Assembly: GCA_002315595.1 (NCBI GenBank)
Contig: DCHG01000067.1
Coordinates: 1-64,000 of the forward strand
DNA length: 64,000 nt
Direction of reading: 5' to 3'
Source of the DNA: Clostridiales bacterium UBA1758
GTDB taxonomy: Bacteria; Bacillota; Clostridia; Oscillospirales; UBA1758
In this document: positions 34,829-43,351 of the stretch, in pieces
How the letters are laid out: every line of letters begins with the position of its first letter
Position numbering within the stretch: the stretch's first letter is position 1
The notes under the pieces: model-generated
Seen by the model: only the letters and a program-made list of their open reading frames with translations
Databases searched by the model: none
Told to the model about the DNA's origin: nothing
Translations under genes and position numbers: made by a program

Positions 34829-36757
34829 TCATTTCATAAATAAAATAACCGGTTCCTGCGTCCATGCAGGAGTATCGAGCGTATAGAGGTCTCCTTCGCG
34901 GGTGAAGTTTACCGGGATGCGTTTGCCGCCCGGCGTCATTTTTTCGATTGAGGTGAAGTCGAGGTCGCTTTTCAGGGTGATTTTTTCGATCGGATCGAGG
35001 CTGATATTGATAAACGAACAGAAAAGCGTCCCGTCGGGGAGATCACCGACGCGCAAATTGACATCGAGATCGTCGGGGTAGTAGACGGGCAGGTCGCTGA
35101 ACTGTTTCAGCAGACGAATGAATTGCTTTTTTCGCGTTTCGGAAAGGAAGGAAAATTCGAAATACACGAAATCCGTCAAAGGTGTGCCGCAGAAAACGAT
35201 GCTCGTACCGCCGAGTGAATTTCGATATACCGTACAGGCGGGAAACAACGGGTAACTTTCGACGCCGTCTTTGAGATGATAGTTGAGTGAATCGACGATG
35301 ACGGTGTCATCCACGGGGACGAGTTCGAAAAGATCTTTTTGGCGTGGAAGATTGATTTCGTCCACTCGCTCGCCCGTGACATTTTCACCCTTCCATGGGC
35401 GAACGGTGACGCCCGTGTATGCACCGAGACCGCGTTGATTGATCGCATCGGCGGCTTTTGCGGAAAGAATGACCGTTCCGCGAAGCATTTCGGTCAGTTC
35501 TTCGTCGGAAAAATCACCCGGAGTGGGTGCATCAATGAGTGCCGTACCGCCGGATTTTTCGGAAAAGTAGAATGGCAGACCGAAACGGTCGAAAACACAA
35601 CGGAACCAGCCGTTTTCGGCACTTGCGGGCTCATATGGATCGTCGTAATTGAAGTCGAGCACACTTGGCAACGGCACACGGCACCCACGCCATTTGATCG
35701 TGGGAACGAGTTTGGCAAGCGCATTGTAAAATCCGGCGTTTTCGCCGAGTTTTTTGCGGTAGCCTTTTCCGCTGGCTGGCTCGTATGAGGTCAAACGCGT
35801 GATCCAATGCTTTGCACCGTCAAGACCTTCGAGGATCGAGGCGGTGAAATGCACATGAAGCGACTGTGCGCTTGTTGAGTATCGGTTTTGAGGGCAGGTG
35901 TCGGTTTCGGCGAGATAAACATCCGCCTTGTTTGCGGCGAGATGTGCCTGCACAGCGGCACGGTACATCGAGCGATAGCCGAGTTCACGCGTGGAATTCG
36001 GCGTATAGCGACCATTGTTCAGGCGGAGGATCGACGGATTGCCCTTGCCCGCTAAAATTTCGGCAATATCGCCGCAGGTTTCGATCCCGACGATGCAGAA
36101 AGCGCCCTGGATTTTGGGATCGACCGAATCAATTCCCTCACGCATGGCGTGCGCACCTTCAAGTAGCGAGTCGTGTTCAACGGCTTCGTAAATTTTCGTC
36201 AATTTCTCATTGCGCTTGGAGGCGTGACGGTGCTTGACGATGTCAAAAAGTTCCTCACGGGTGAGATTTTCACCGCTTCGACGGTTAAATTCCGCCATGT
36301 GAAGCGGGCAGGCGCAACCGAAATCCCAGTTGGAAAGCATACGGAAATCGTCGTCGACCATAATTACCGATGGATGATGGCTTGCAATCGTGGCAAAGGA
36401 GGAACGCAGATATTCCTGCATTTCCTTGTCAAACGGGCAGGCACGGGCAAGACGGGTGCCCGTGCTGAGTCCGATGTAGTGCTGAAAGCCGAAATCCTTG
36501 TCAAGCGGATAGCCGTGACCGATGGTACACTGAACGAGGATTCCGCATGGGACGCCCGCAGGTTCGAGAATGGCGCGGTATTTGTCGAAAACGGCACATT
36601 CGATGGCGGCTTTGTCAATGGCGGGGATGCCTTCCGGCACGAGGCGGATCATAAACAGCGGGGTGTCGGCAACACCGGAATTGCATTGTTCGATGATGTC
36701 GGCGCAGATTTCTTCGATATGATCGCGGTAAAGTGGCATAATGGAATAGAGATACAT
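34829..36757 (-). CDS. putative glycoside hydrolase clan-A-like protein with atypical acid/base position
   Basis: The protein has 642 residues without a signal peptide; the ATG has GGAGG 6 bases upstream. The N-terminal two thirds look like a TIM barrel: VIMVDDDFRMLSNWDFGCACP near 125-150, and VYLAETDTCPQNRYSTSAQS near 285-305, where the Glu resembles the GH42-type nucleophile strand of the beta-galactosidase-like protein at 51913 (YFAEADTFIHD). At the usual acid/base strand it has Asp-Asp-Asp rather than a clear Glu. The C-terminal part (about 390-642) is a beta-rich and Rossmann-like region. The activity is unassigned; it is probably a glycosidase acting with the GH127 enzyme. Confidence 0.65.
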   Translation of the reverse strand: MYLYSIMPLYRDHIEEICADIIEQCNSGVADTPLFMIRLVPEGIPAIDKAAIECAVFDKYRAILEPAGVPCGILVQCTIGHGYPLDKDFGFQHYIGLSTGTRLARACPFDKEMQEYLRSSFATIASHHPSVIMVDDDFRMLSNWDFGCACPLHMAEFNRRSGENLTREELFDIVKHRHASKRNEKLTKIYEAVEHDSLLEGAHAMREGIDSVDPKIQGAFCIVGIETCGDIAEILAGKGNPSILRLNNGRYTPNSTRELGYRSMYRAAVQAHLAANKADVYLAETDTCPQNRYSTSAQSLHVHFTASILEGLDGAKHWITRLTSYEPASGKGYRKKLGENAGFYNALAKLVPTIKWRGCRVPLPSVLDFNYDDPYEPASAENGWFRCVFDRFGLPFYFSEKSGGTALIDAPTPGDFSDEELTEMLRGTVILSAKAADAINQRGLGAYTGVTVRPWKGENVTGERVDEINLPRQKDLFELVPVDDTVIVDSLNYHLKDGVESYPLFPACTVYRNSLGGTSIVFCGTPLTDFVYFEFSFLSETRKKQFIRLLKQFSDLPVYYPDDLDVNLRVGDLPDGTLFCSFINISLDPIEKITLKSDLDFTSIEKMTPGGKRIPVNFTREGDLYTLDTPAWTQEPVILFMK

Positions 36758-36778
36758 GGCGTTCCTCCGTTGATGTAA

Positions 36779-37603
36779 TTAAAGTCGAATAATTCCGAGT
36801 GCGGTTCCAAGGACTCCGCCCTCGGCGAGGTACTTTGCGGCGTTGCGTTGCAAAGAGGTGTTTTGCGGATAGGGACCGCCCACGGGCACGCCGCGTCCGA
36901 AGATCCATCCCATACCGTCCTTGGTGTCGTCATAGACACGAAGGATCTCGAATTCATTTTGGAATTTGAGAATGTTTGAATTTTCGCCCAGTAATTTTTT
37001 CAGCGACGGATGCAGTAGCCATGAATGGCAGTAGATCAGTTTGATGTCACGGTCAAAATACTCTTTGAAAAAACCGGGTGCAACGGCGAAGGCTTCACGG
37101 ACTTCGTCGATGTTCAGATCTTTGCCTTCGGGGATGTGAACGGTGAGCGTATCTGAGCCGTAGGGAACGCCCGGAACTTCAAAATCAAGCGGTAACGGCG
37201 CAAATTTCAGCCGTCCGATGCGGAACATCATCGACTTCACATGGTAAAAAAGCCACTCGTGATTGTGAATTCCGAATTGACCGTTAATTTTTCGGCAATT
37301 TTTGAATTGCAGGGCGAGGTCGCCGACGGAATCCCAAAAGATCTTTTCTGGAATTCCGCGAACACGAAACGCCTCATGTTGCATCGGGACGAGATTGACC
37401 GCAACGAGGTAGTTGATCTCATACTGCGTCAGACCGGTCTTTTTTTCAATTTCGGGCAGAATCAGCCCGTACGCCTTGATGTCGCCCACAAACATCGGAG
37501 CGAGCGTTTCATAATACGGCGCAAGTAGTTGATATTTCGCTTTGTCGATCAGTGGAAGCCCGATTTTTGCGCAAACGGAGTCGAATTTCTGTTTTGAAAG
37601 CAT
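36779..37603 (-). CDS. acyltransferase-like protein, copy A of a tandem pair
   Basis: The protein has 274 residues and is paralogous over its whole length to the neighbouring gene. The middle region GRLKFAPLPLDFEVPG, TVHIPEGKDLNIDEVREAF and IYCHSWLLHPSLKKLLGENS matches what I recall of proteins annotated as acyltransferase-domain (N-acyltransferase N-terminal plus GNAT-like C-terminal) proteins in Clostridia. Substrate and acyl donor are unknown. The gene lies 21 bases upstream of the clan-A-like gene and 25 after copy B. Position in a sugar operon suggests a role in modifying a sugar or sensing one, which is inference. Confidence 0.65.
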   Translation of the reverse strand: MLSKQKFDSVCAKIGLPLIDKAKYQLLAPYYETLAPMFVGDIKAYGLILPEIEKKTGLTQYEINYLVAVNLVPMQHEAFRVRGIPEKIFWDSVGDLALQFKNCRKINGQFGIHNHEWLFYHVKSMMFRIGRLKFAPLPLDFEVPGVPYGSDTLTVHIPEGKDLNIDEVREAFAVAPGFFKEYFDRDIKLIYCHSWLLHPSLKKLLGENSNILKFQNEFEILRVYDDTKDGMGWIFGRGVPVGGPYPQNTSLQRNAAKYLAEGGVLGTALGIIRL

Positions 37604-37628
37604 AAATAACTCCTTTTCTATCGGTGTT

Positions 37629-38453
37629 TCACAGACGGATCACGCCGCCTGCGGTGCCGATCTTACCGCCGTTTTCGAGGTATTTCGCAGTGTTGCGGCG
37701 AAGTGTGGTATCCAACGGATACGGACCTTCGACGGGTGCGGTGCGACCGAAGATCCACGGGATCGCGTGTTCTGCGGTGTTGTTGATCGAGATGATCTCG
37801 AACTCCTTTTGGAACTTCACGATGTTGGAGTCGGGACCGAGATTGTCCTGAAGCGAAGGATGAAGAAGCCACGAATGGCAGTGTAGCAATTTGATGTCGC
37901 GGTCGAAATACTTTTTGAAGAATTCCGGGGCGGCGGCAATGGACGCACGGACATCCTCGATTTTGAGATCCTTGTCCTGCGGAATATGTATGGCGAGGGA
38001 GTCTACGCCCATTTTGTAACCGGGAACCTCAAAATCCAGCGGCATCGGTGCAAATTCAAGGCGATTGATGCGGAAAATATCGCTTTTGAGATGATTATAC
38101 ATCCACCAGTAGTTGTAAATGCCGAATTGTTTGCGTTCGTTGGCGCAGTTGTCGAACCAAATCTTCAACACCGTGAAAGTGTCGTGGAAGATCTTTTCGG
38201 GGATTCCGCGCAGGTGATAGGCTTCGTGCGCCATCGGAACGAGATTGATACCGACAAGATAGATGATTTCATACTCGGTCAACCCGGAGTTTTCGGCGAT
38301 CTCGGGAAGTATTTTTTGAAACGCGTCGATATCGCCCAAATACATTGGGGCGAGCATTTCATAGTAAGGTTCAAGTTTTGTGTATTTCGTTTCGTCGATG
38401 GTCGGAATGTCGAATTCGGCGCAGATCGAATCAAATTCGCGTTTTGAAATCAT
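37629..38453 (-). CDS. acyltransferase-like protein, copy B of a tandem pair
   Basis: The protein also has 274 residues, the same length as copy A. Conserved blocks are FDSICAEFDIPTIDE, YYEMLAPMYLGDIDAF, LTEYEIIYLVGINLVPMAHEA, NRLEFAPMPLDFEVPG and LLHCHSWLLHPSLQDNLGPDS. By eye it is about half identical to copy A, so the duplication is not very recent. Both copies keep the same start and end, arguing that both are functional. It follows the small membrane protein gene by 15 bases. Confidence 0.65.
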   Translation of the reverse strand: MISKREFDSICAEFDIPTIDETKYTKLEPYYEMLAPMYLGDIDAFQKILPEIAENSGLTEYEIIYLVGINLVPMAHEAYHLRGIPEKIFHDTFTVLKIWFDNCANERKQFGIYNYWWMYNHLKSDIFRINRLEFAPMPLDFEVPGYKMGVDSLAIHIPQDKDLKIEDVRASIAAAPEFFKKYFDRDIKLLHCHSWLLHPSLQDNLGPDSNIVKFQKEFEIISINNTAEHAIPWIFGRTAPVEGPYPLDTTLRRNTAKYLENGGKIGTAGGVIRL

Positions 38454-38468
38454 GGTCGTCGATTCCTT

Positions 38469-38717
38469 TCAAAGAAAATAATAAGATACGGCAATGCCGA
38501 TGGCGGTACCCACGAACAGCGAAAGAAGATAGGGCATGAATTTCACCGAACGACGGATCCCGCCGTGATGCCTAGCAATCTTCAAAGCCTCCGCTACGAT
38601 CGTATCACGCGTGACGGAAGGATCACAATCGTCGCGCAGGATAAAGATCGCCTGCTCAAAGATGCTCCCGCGTGGGGGCTTGATCATAAAAACTTTTTTT
38701 GCACATTTGTTTTCCAT
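38469..38717 (-). CDS. small single-pass membrane protein
   Basis: The protein has 82 residues. The ATG at 38717 has GAGG 7 bases upstream; a GTG start two codons earlier is possible. The N-terminal 55 residues are charged, and one transmembrane segment lies at about 61-80 (MPYLLSLFVGTAIGIAVSYY) directly at the C-terminus, a tail-anchored layout. No family is recognised. It sits between the PfkB kinase and acyltransferase-like genes in one operon; a role as a membrane partner of the acyltransferases is speculative. Confidence 0.65.
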   Translation of the reverse strand: MENKCAKKVFMIKPPRGSIFEQAIFILRDDCDPSVTRDTIVAEALKIARHHGGIRRSVKFMPYLLSLFVGTAIGIAVSYYFL

Positions 38718-38761
38718 ATCCACACCTCACCGATGTGGATAGTTTTCCCGATCGCGGCTGA

Positions 38762-39610
38762 TTATATACCGTCGGGGACGGCACCGCGCATGGAACAGAC
38801 CAATGCACCGCGTTGGTTGCCTTTTTCGGCGGCACGAACGGCGTCGCGTGTGCGAAGATATTCGTCGATGAACGCCGCACAGAAGGCATCACCCGCACCG
38901 ATGGTGTCGACCACGGTGACCTTTGCGGTCTGCGCGACAAAGGTCGCCTTTCCGTCGGAAGCGACGGTGCAACCCTTTCCGCCCTCGGTGACGACGACGG
39001 CGTCCACGTTAAAATCTTTTTTGACGGCGGCGGAGAATTCCGCGGCATCCATTTCGCGCCCATACAAGCGCGTGGGTATGAGGAGAAGTTCTTCGTCGTT
39101 GAACTTGACGATATTTGATGCGGCAAAGGAACGCTCCAACATATCGGCGGGATAAAAGTCACGGCGGATATTGACGTCGTAAACGATCAGTCCGAAGCGA
39201 CCGAGACAGAGGGCGGCGCCGAGAGCCTTGGATGAAACGGGATTCATTTGCGCAAGGGAACCGAAGCAGAGTGCATCATAGTCCTTCGCGGGATTTTTCG
39301 CCGGAATATAGTCATATGCGGCGTTGTCGTCAAAGGCGTAGGTCGCACTGCCCGAAGCATTGAGTGTGCAGACGGCGGTGCCGGTATTGCGTCCCGGAAG
39401 GACGGAAACGAGGTCGGTATTCACGCCGAGTTTGACGCAGTATGCGAGTGATTCTCGACCGAGTTCGTCATCGCCGACGGCGGAAATGATATGACTGTCG
39501 CAGCCGAGTTTGGCGAGGTGTGCCGCAACATTGAACGGGGCACCGCCAATCTTTTTTTCGTTGCCGATGATATCCCAAAGAAGTTCGCCAAAGCATAGGG
39601 TTTTACTCAT
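38762..39610 (-). CDS. PfkB-family carbohydrate kinase (fructokinase-like)
   Basis: The protein has 282 residues with ribokinase fold. The N-terminal GELLWDIIGNEKKIGGAPFN and the C-terminal DTIGAGDAFCAAFIDEYL (anion hole and catalytic Asp) are diagnostic. The sequence resembles fructokinases but the sugar is not proven. It starts 4 bases inside the end of the oxidoreductase gene, so the two are translationally coupled. It would phosphorylate the sugar released by the operon's glycosidases. Confidence 0.9.
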   Translation of the reverse strand: MSKTLCFGELLWDIIGNEKKIGGAPFNVAAHLAKLGCDSHIISAVGDDELGRESLAYCVKLGVNTDLVSVLPGRNTGTAVCTLNASGSATYAFDDNAAYDYIPAKNPAKDYDALCFGSLAQMNPVSSKALGAALCLGRFGLIVYDVNIRRDFYPADMLERSFAASNIVKFNDEELLLIPTRLYGREMDAAEFSAAVKKDFNVDAVVVTEGGKGCTVASDGKATFVAQTAKVTVVDTIGAGDAFCAAFIDEYLRTRDAVRAAEKGNQRGALVCSMRGAVPDGI

Positions 39611-40806
39611 TTCAGAATCTCCTCGATGTCAATTTCGTTCGGGCGGATCTCAACATCCTTTGCCGCCCAGGAAAAGCCGAGTTCGGCGGGTGTTTTGCCG
39701 CAATCGTAGCATTTCATCAATTCGTCGGAGAAACCGTGGATATAGGTGGCGGGTTCATCTTCACAACGATAGACGCCTTCGGTGAGCGTGTTGATCGGGA
39801 CTTGGGCGAAGACCGCGTTGGTCACGATCTCATAGGGCATAACGGTGGATGCCGTGCAGGGAAGCGGGGCACCCGTCCTGATAGCGTCGATCAAACGGAG
39901 AAGTTTCGATCCCGTTCCTTCGGCGGAGTTCGGATCGCCGTACTTCTTCGTCGTTCCGTCAGCAAAGGTCGCCGTAATGCACATTTTGTCGGCGTCGAAG
40001 TCGACGATGGCGTTTTCAAATTCATAACGGAACAGCGGATTGATGTTTTTGTCACCCGAATGTGTAGCGACAAAGGTAAATTCTGCACCGTTTTTGAATT
40101 TACCCGCGATCACGGAAGAGTCGACGGTTTCGATGTCTTTGGCGCGGTAGGAGGTTGCACGGATAATATCCGGCATGGCGGACTCGTCTTCTTTTTCGCC
40201 GAGAACGAAAAAGATATTGTGTAAATAATGCGCCGTTGCGTTGGTGATGACGCTATCCATTAAGAGTTCACCGCGGTTATCGCGCATTTTCCCCTTCCAA
40301 CCCGAAGCGTAGTAGGCGTCCGTGCGTTGCCATGAAATATAGGTGCGAAGCGAAAGCGGCTTACCGAGCGTGCCGTCAAGAATATCCTTTTTCAGTTTGA
40401 GAATAGCGGGTGCCGCCGACCATTGAAATCCGACCGCAAGGCGACGACCGTGCGAGGCGGCGTATTCGCCGAGTGCCTTGGCATCCCTTGCCAGCGGGAC
40501 AAGTGGTTTTTCACACAAAACATCGCTTCCCGCATCAATGGCGCGAATGACCATTTCACGGTGGAATTGCACCGGCGTGCTAATGATCATAATATCCGCG
40601 GTGTCTGCGGCGTAGAATTCGTCCAGCGTCTTGTAGACCGGGGTGCCGTCCACCTGAATTCTCGGCCAGTCGACGGCGCGTTCGACAAAGGGATCGATCA
40701 CTCCGACAAGTTCGCAATTAACCTTTGTAAGATAGTTGTCGAAAACATTAAAATAGGTCTGACCGTAGCCGCCTGCCCCGGCCAAAGCGATGCGAAGTTT
40801 TTTCAT
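39607..40806 (-). CDS. Gfo/Idh/MocA-family oxidoreductase
   Basis: The protein has 399 residues; the start at 40806 has GGAGGGG upstream, and the Rossmann fold begins at once (KKLRIALAGAGGYGQTYF). The cofactor and substrate motif CEKPLVPLARDAKALGEYA near 95-113 contains the family's EKP. Such enzymes oxidise or reduce sugars, inositols or sugar acids with NAD(P). Its coupling to the PfkB kinase suggests a two-step conversion of an unusual monosaccharide. Confidence 0.9.
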   Translation of the reverse strand: MKKLRIALAGAGGYGQTYFNVFDNYLTKVNCELVGVIDPFVERAVDWPRIQVDGTPVYKTLDEFYAADTADIMIISTPVQFHREMVIRAIDAGSDVLCEKPLVPLARDAKALGEYAASHGRRLAVGFQWSAAPAILKLKKDILDGTLGKPLSLRTYISWQRTDAYYASGWKGKMRDNRGELLMDSVITNATAHYLHNIFFVLGEKEDESAMPDIIRATSYRAKDIETVDSSVIAGKFKNGAEFTFVATHSGDKNINPLFRYEFENAIVDFDADKMCITATFADGTTKKYGDPNSAEGTGSKLLRLIDAIRTGAPLPCTASTVMPYEIVTNAVFAQVPINTLTEGVYRCEDEPATYIHGFSDELMKCYDCGKTPAELGFSWAAKDVEIRPNEIDIEEILK

Positions 40807-40907
40807 ACAGCCCCTCCGAAATACAAAGTATGATGTTTGATTAGATTGTACTTCTTTTGAACGGATTGTGCAATCCCTTTGATCATTGTTTTCAAAAAAG
40901 AAAATGC

Positions 40908-40926
40908 CCCGTGGTAAAACATGGGG
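40908..40926 (-). terminator. terminator after the OppA-like gene
   Basis: On the minus strand, GCCCCATG and CACGGGGC pair around a 3-6 base loop, followed by ATTTTCTTTTTT. It lies just after the binding-protein gene, so the downstream sugar genes may need readthrough or a second promoter. Confidence 0.6.
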
Positions 40927-40932
40927 CAAAAG

Positions 40933-42519
40933 TTATTTTTCGATGACCGCCCAGGTAAAGTCCGGCGTGCCGAGGGACGCAATTCGCACGCCCGTCAGTT
41001 TTTTGGTGTAGATCCAAAGTTCGTTGGTAAAGCAGATCGGGGCAATGGCGGCGTCGGTTTTACAGAGCAGTTCCTCCGCCTTGTGCAGTGAGTCAAGGCA
41101 TTCGCTGTCATCCGGGTTTTCCAATGCGTAGGCGACGTAGGAATCGTAATTTTGGTTGGAATAGTGTCCGTAGTTGGACGGGTGATCGGTCGTATATCGG
41201 ATGAAGAACGACGCAAGGCTGGAATAGGTGCTTCCGCCGGAGGTCAGCGCACAGTCGAATTCACCTGCGGTGACACGAAGAAGGAAATCATCATAGGGCA
41301 GAGCCTCGACTTTTGCGTTTGTGCCGAGGGTTTCGTTCCACACGCCCGCGATTGTTTCGGCAATGGAAACGCTCACCTCATCATCGGGACAGAGCAGAGT
41401 GAAACCCAAAAGACCGCGTCCGTTTGCATATCCCGCACGCGCAAAAGAGTCCACCGCGAGTTGTTGGTTGGTTGTGTAGGAGAGCAGATCGGACGGGATA
41501 ATGTCACCTGCGGTCGTGCGGAAGTCGGCGGCGCCCGAACTCGTCCAGTTGCCGGACGGAACGAGGGCACCCGCCGATGTATCAAAGCCCGAAAGCAGGG
41601 TGTCGACAATGTAGGTGCGGTCGATGCAGTAGGAAAGCCCCAGACGCACATCGGGATGATTCAACGCAAGGCAATTGACGTTGAAGGTGATTTTCAGGCA
41701 ACTTCCGTCGTAGGCATGGTTTTCGGATGAACCACTGCGGATCTTTTCGGCGGTGGAACGATCCAACGACATCGCAAAGTCGACGACATCGTTTTTGTAA
41801 TCGGAGATGAGGACTTCCGCATCATCGTAAAAGCGGAAGACCAGTTTTTTCGTGGTGATCGCAGAGGCGTTGTAGTAGTCTTCGCGTTTGTGAACAACGA
41901 CGCGTTCCGCGGTCAGCGTGGAAATGACGAACGGACCGTTGGAGATCACCGAGCCGTCTTCCGTGCCGAGACCGCTTTCCACATTGTCCTGACGGACGGG
42001 AAGGAAGACGCTTTCGCTCAACAGTTCGGGCAGAAGTTTCACGGAACGGGAAAGGTGAACTTCCAGCGTCTTTTCGTCGACGGCTTCAACACCGAGCGTT
42101 GAAGGATCGGCGTTGTCAAGGACGATGTCGGTGGCATTTTCCAAACACATCATCGCCGAAAGCGTGGTGTAGTCGGCGGTGGCAATGGTACGCTTCCACG
42201 AGTACTCGAAATCTTCCGCGGTGACGGGATGACCGTCCGACCATGTCGCATCGCGCAATGTAAAGGTGTATTCGGTGTAGTCTTCGTTGGCAACCCATTT
42301 TTCAGCCATTCCGGCGACGATGTTGCCGTTCACATCCTCGCGCGTCAATCCCTCTAACAGATGGCAGGAGATCAGTGACTCGTCATATGCGGGATCAATG
42401 ACGGTGAAGGGCCTTCCGATACCGATGTCGATCGTGTCATCATTTTTGGCGGCACAGGAACTCAACGGCAGAACGGTGACGAATACCGCAAGCAGGAGTG
42501 CAAGGATTTTTTTATTCAT
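40933..42519 (-). CDS. oligopeptide-type ABC transporter substrate-binding lipoprotein (OppA family)
   Basis: The protein has 528 residues with a lipoprotein signal (MNKKILALLLAVFVTVLPLSSC). The ATG at 42519 has GGAGG 4 bases upstream, and the ORF's extra 31 upstream residues lack a signal. SBP_bac_5 features include LLEGLTREDVNGNIVAGMAE, WSDGHPVTAEDFEYSWKRTI near 105-125 and VRLGLSYCIDRTYIV near 285. No permease or ATPase genes are near. It may be an orphan receptor that uses a transporter encoded elsewhere and may bind peptides or oligosaccharides. Confidence 0.9.
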   Translation of the reverse strand: MNKKILALLLAVFVTVLPLSSCAAKNDDTIDIGIGRPFTVIDPAYDESLISCHLLEGLTREDVNGNIVAGMAEKWVANEDYTEYTFTLRDATWSDGHPVTAEDFEYSWKRTIATADYTTLSAMMCLENATDIVLDNADPSTLGVEAVDEKTLEVHLSRSVKLLPELLSESVFLPVRQDNVESGLGTEDGSVISNGPFVISTLTAERVVVHKREDYYNASAITTKKLVFRFYDDAEVLISDYKNDVVDFAMSLDRSTAEKIRSGSSENHAYDGSCLKITFNVNCLALNHPDVRLGLSYCIDRTYIVDTLLSGFDTSAGALVPSGNWTSSGAADFRTTAGDIIPSDLLSYTTNQQLAVDSFARAGYANGRGLLGFTLLCPDDEVSVSIAETIAGVWNETLGTNAKVEALPYDDFLLRVTAGEFDCALTSGGSTYSSLASFFIRYTTDHPSNYGHYSNQNYDSYVAYALENPDDSECLDSLHKAEELLCKTDAAIAPICFTNELWIYTKKLTGVRIASLGTPDFTWAVIEK

Positions 42520-42582
42520 AAAACCTCCAATGGGGATGGGAAAATCGTTTGTTTCGTTGGCTTTTCGCCAAAAGTCTTTCAC

Positions 42583-42612
42583 ATTATAACACACCCCGAT
42601 AGAAAAAAACAA
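42583..42612 (-). promoter_or_regulatory. promoter of the OppA-like gene
   Basis: On the minus strand, TTGTTT (42607-42612) and a perfect TATAAT (42583-42588) are 18 bases apart. Confidence 0.5.
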
Positions 42613-42718
42613 AACATTTTATGAATTTTCTTCTTTTTTTGTATAAATGACGAATTTATTGATTCATTTTTATATGATAAAATAAAGAATATTTCGGAGT
42701 GGAAAAGGAGGAAACGGC

Positions 42719-43222
42719 GTGAAAAACAGAAAGATCGTCTACTGCGGATTGGTTGCGGCGGTGTATGCGACACTGACCGTTGCGCTTGCGCCGATTTCTT
42801 TCGGTGCCGTTCAGGTGCGCGTTGCGGAAGCACTGTGTCTACTGCCGTTTTGGTGGCCGGAAACCGTATGGGGCTTGCTTGTCGGGTGCCTGATCTCGAA
42901 TGCGGTGGGAATGTCGCTGGGTGTTTCGACGGTACTGGATCTCATTGTCGGGCCGATTATGACGCTTGCCGCCGGATGGCTCACATCGAAATGCCACAAT
43001 AAATTTCTCGCACCCATTCCCCCGATCATTTTGAATGCCGTTGGGATCGGTGCGGTGATTGCGTGGACGGGCGTACCGAGCGAGATGTTTTGGTGGATGC
43101 TCGCCTGGACAGCGTCGACCGTCGGACTCGGCGAATTGATTGCTTGCGGGGGTGTGGGACTTGCACTGCTCGCCGTTCTCAAAAAGGCAGAAAAGTATTT
43201 CCCGCAGACGAAAAGAAAATAA
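42719..43222 (+). CDS. queT: QueT-family ECF transporter S component
   Basis: The 167-residue membrane protein has about five to six helices and the QueT hallmark GAVQVRVAEALCLLPFWWPE near 28-47. QueT proteins bring queuosine precursors such as preQ1 into the cell. The start is GTG 42719, with AAGGAGG upstream. No preQ1 riboswitch is visible in the short upstream region. Shared ECF core subunits would be encoded elsewhere. Confidence 0.88.
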   Translation: MKNRKIVYCGLVAAVYATLTVALAPISFGAVQVRVAEALCLLPFWWPETVWGLLVGCLISNAVGMSLGVSTVLDLIVGPIMTLAAGWLTSKCHNKFLAPIPPIILNAVGIGAVIAWTGVPSEMFWWMLAWTASTVGLGELIACGGVGLALLAVLKKAEKYFPQTKRK

Positions 43223-43274
43223 AGCGCACTCTTTCCTATAAAAATCTTTTGAATTATATAAAAATCTTTTTGAA

Positions 43275-43305
43275 AAAAGCAGAAGTTATTGACTTCTGCT
43301 TTTTT
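43275..43305 (+). terminator. queT terminator
   Basis: AAAAAGCAGAAGT and ACTTCTGCTTTTTT pair with a 5-base loop. The downstream arm overlaps the -35 box of the next promoter. Confidence 0.85.
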
Positions 43306-43317
43306 ACTGTATATACT
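43289..43317 (+). promoter_or_regulatory. promoter of the GH43-like / GH63-like pair, embedded in the queT terminator
   Basis: TTGACT (43289-43294) and TATACT (43312-43317) are 17 bases apart. The -35 lies within the loop and 3' arm of the terminator hairpin. Confidence 0.65.
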
Positions 43318-43351
43318 ACGCTCGTAATAAAGTATTTTTAGGAGGGAAAAT

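Noticed and set aside
42590..42718. A preQ1 riboswitch upstream of queT
   Set aside because: None of the preQ1 classes could be recognised; only AT-rich sequence and a ribosome site were seen.
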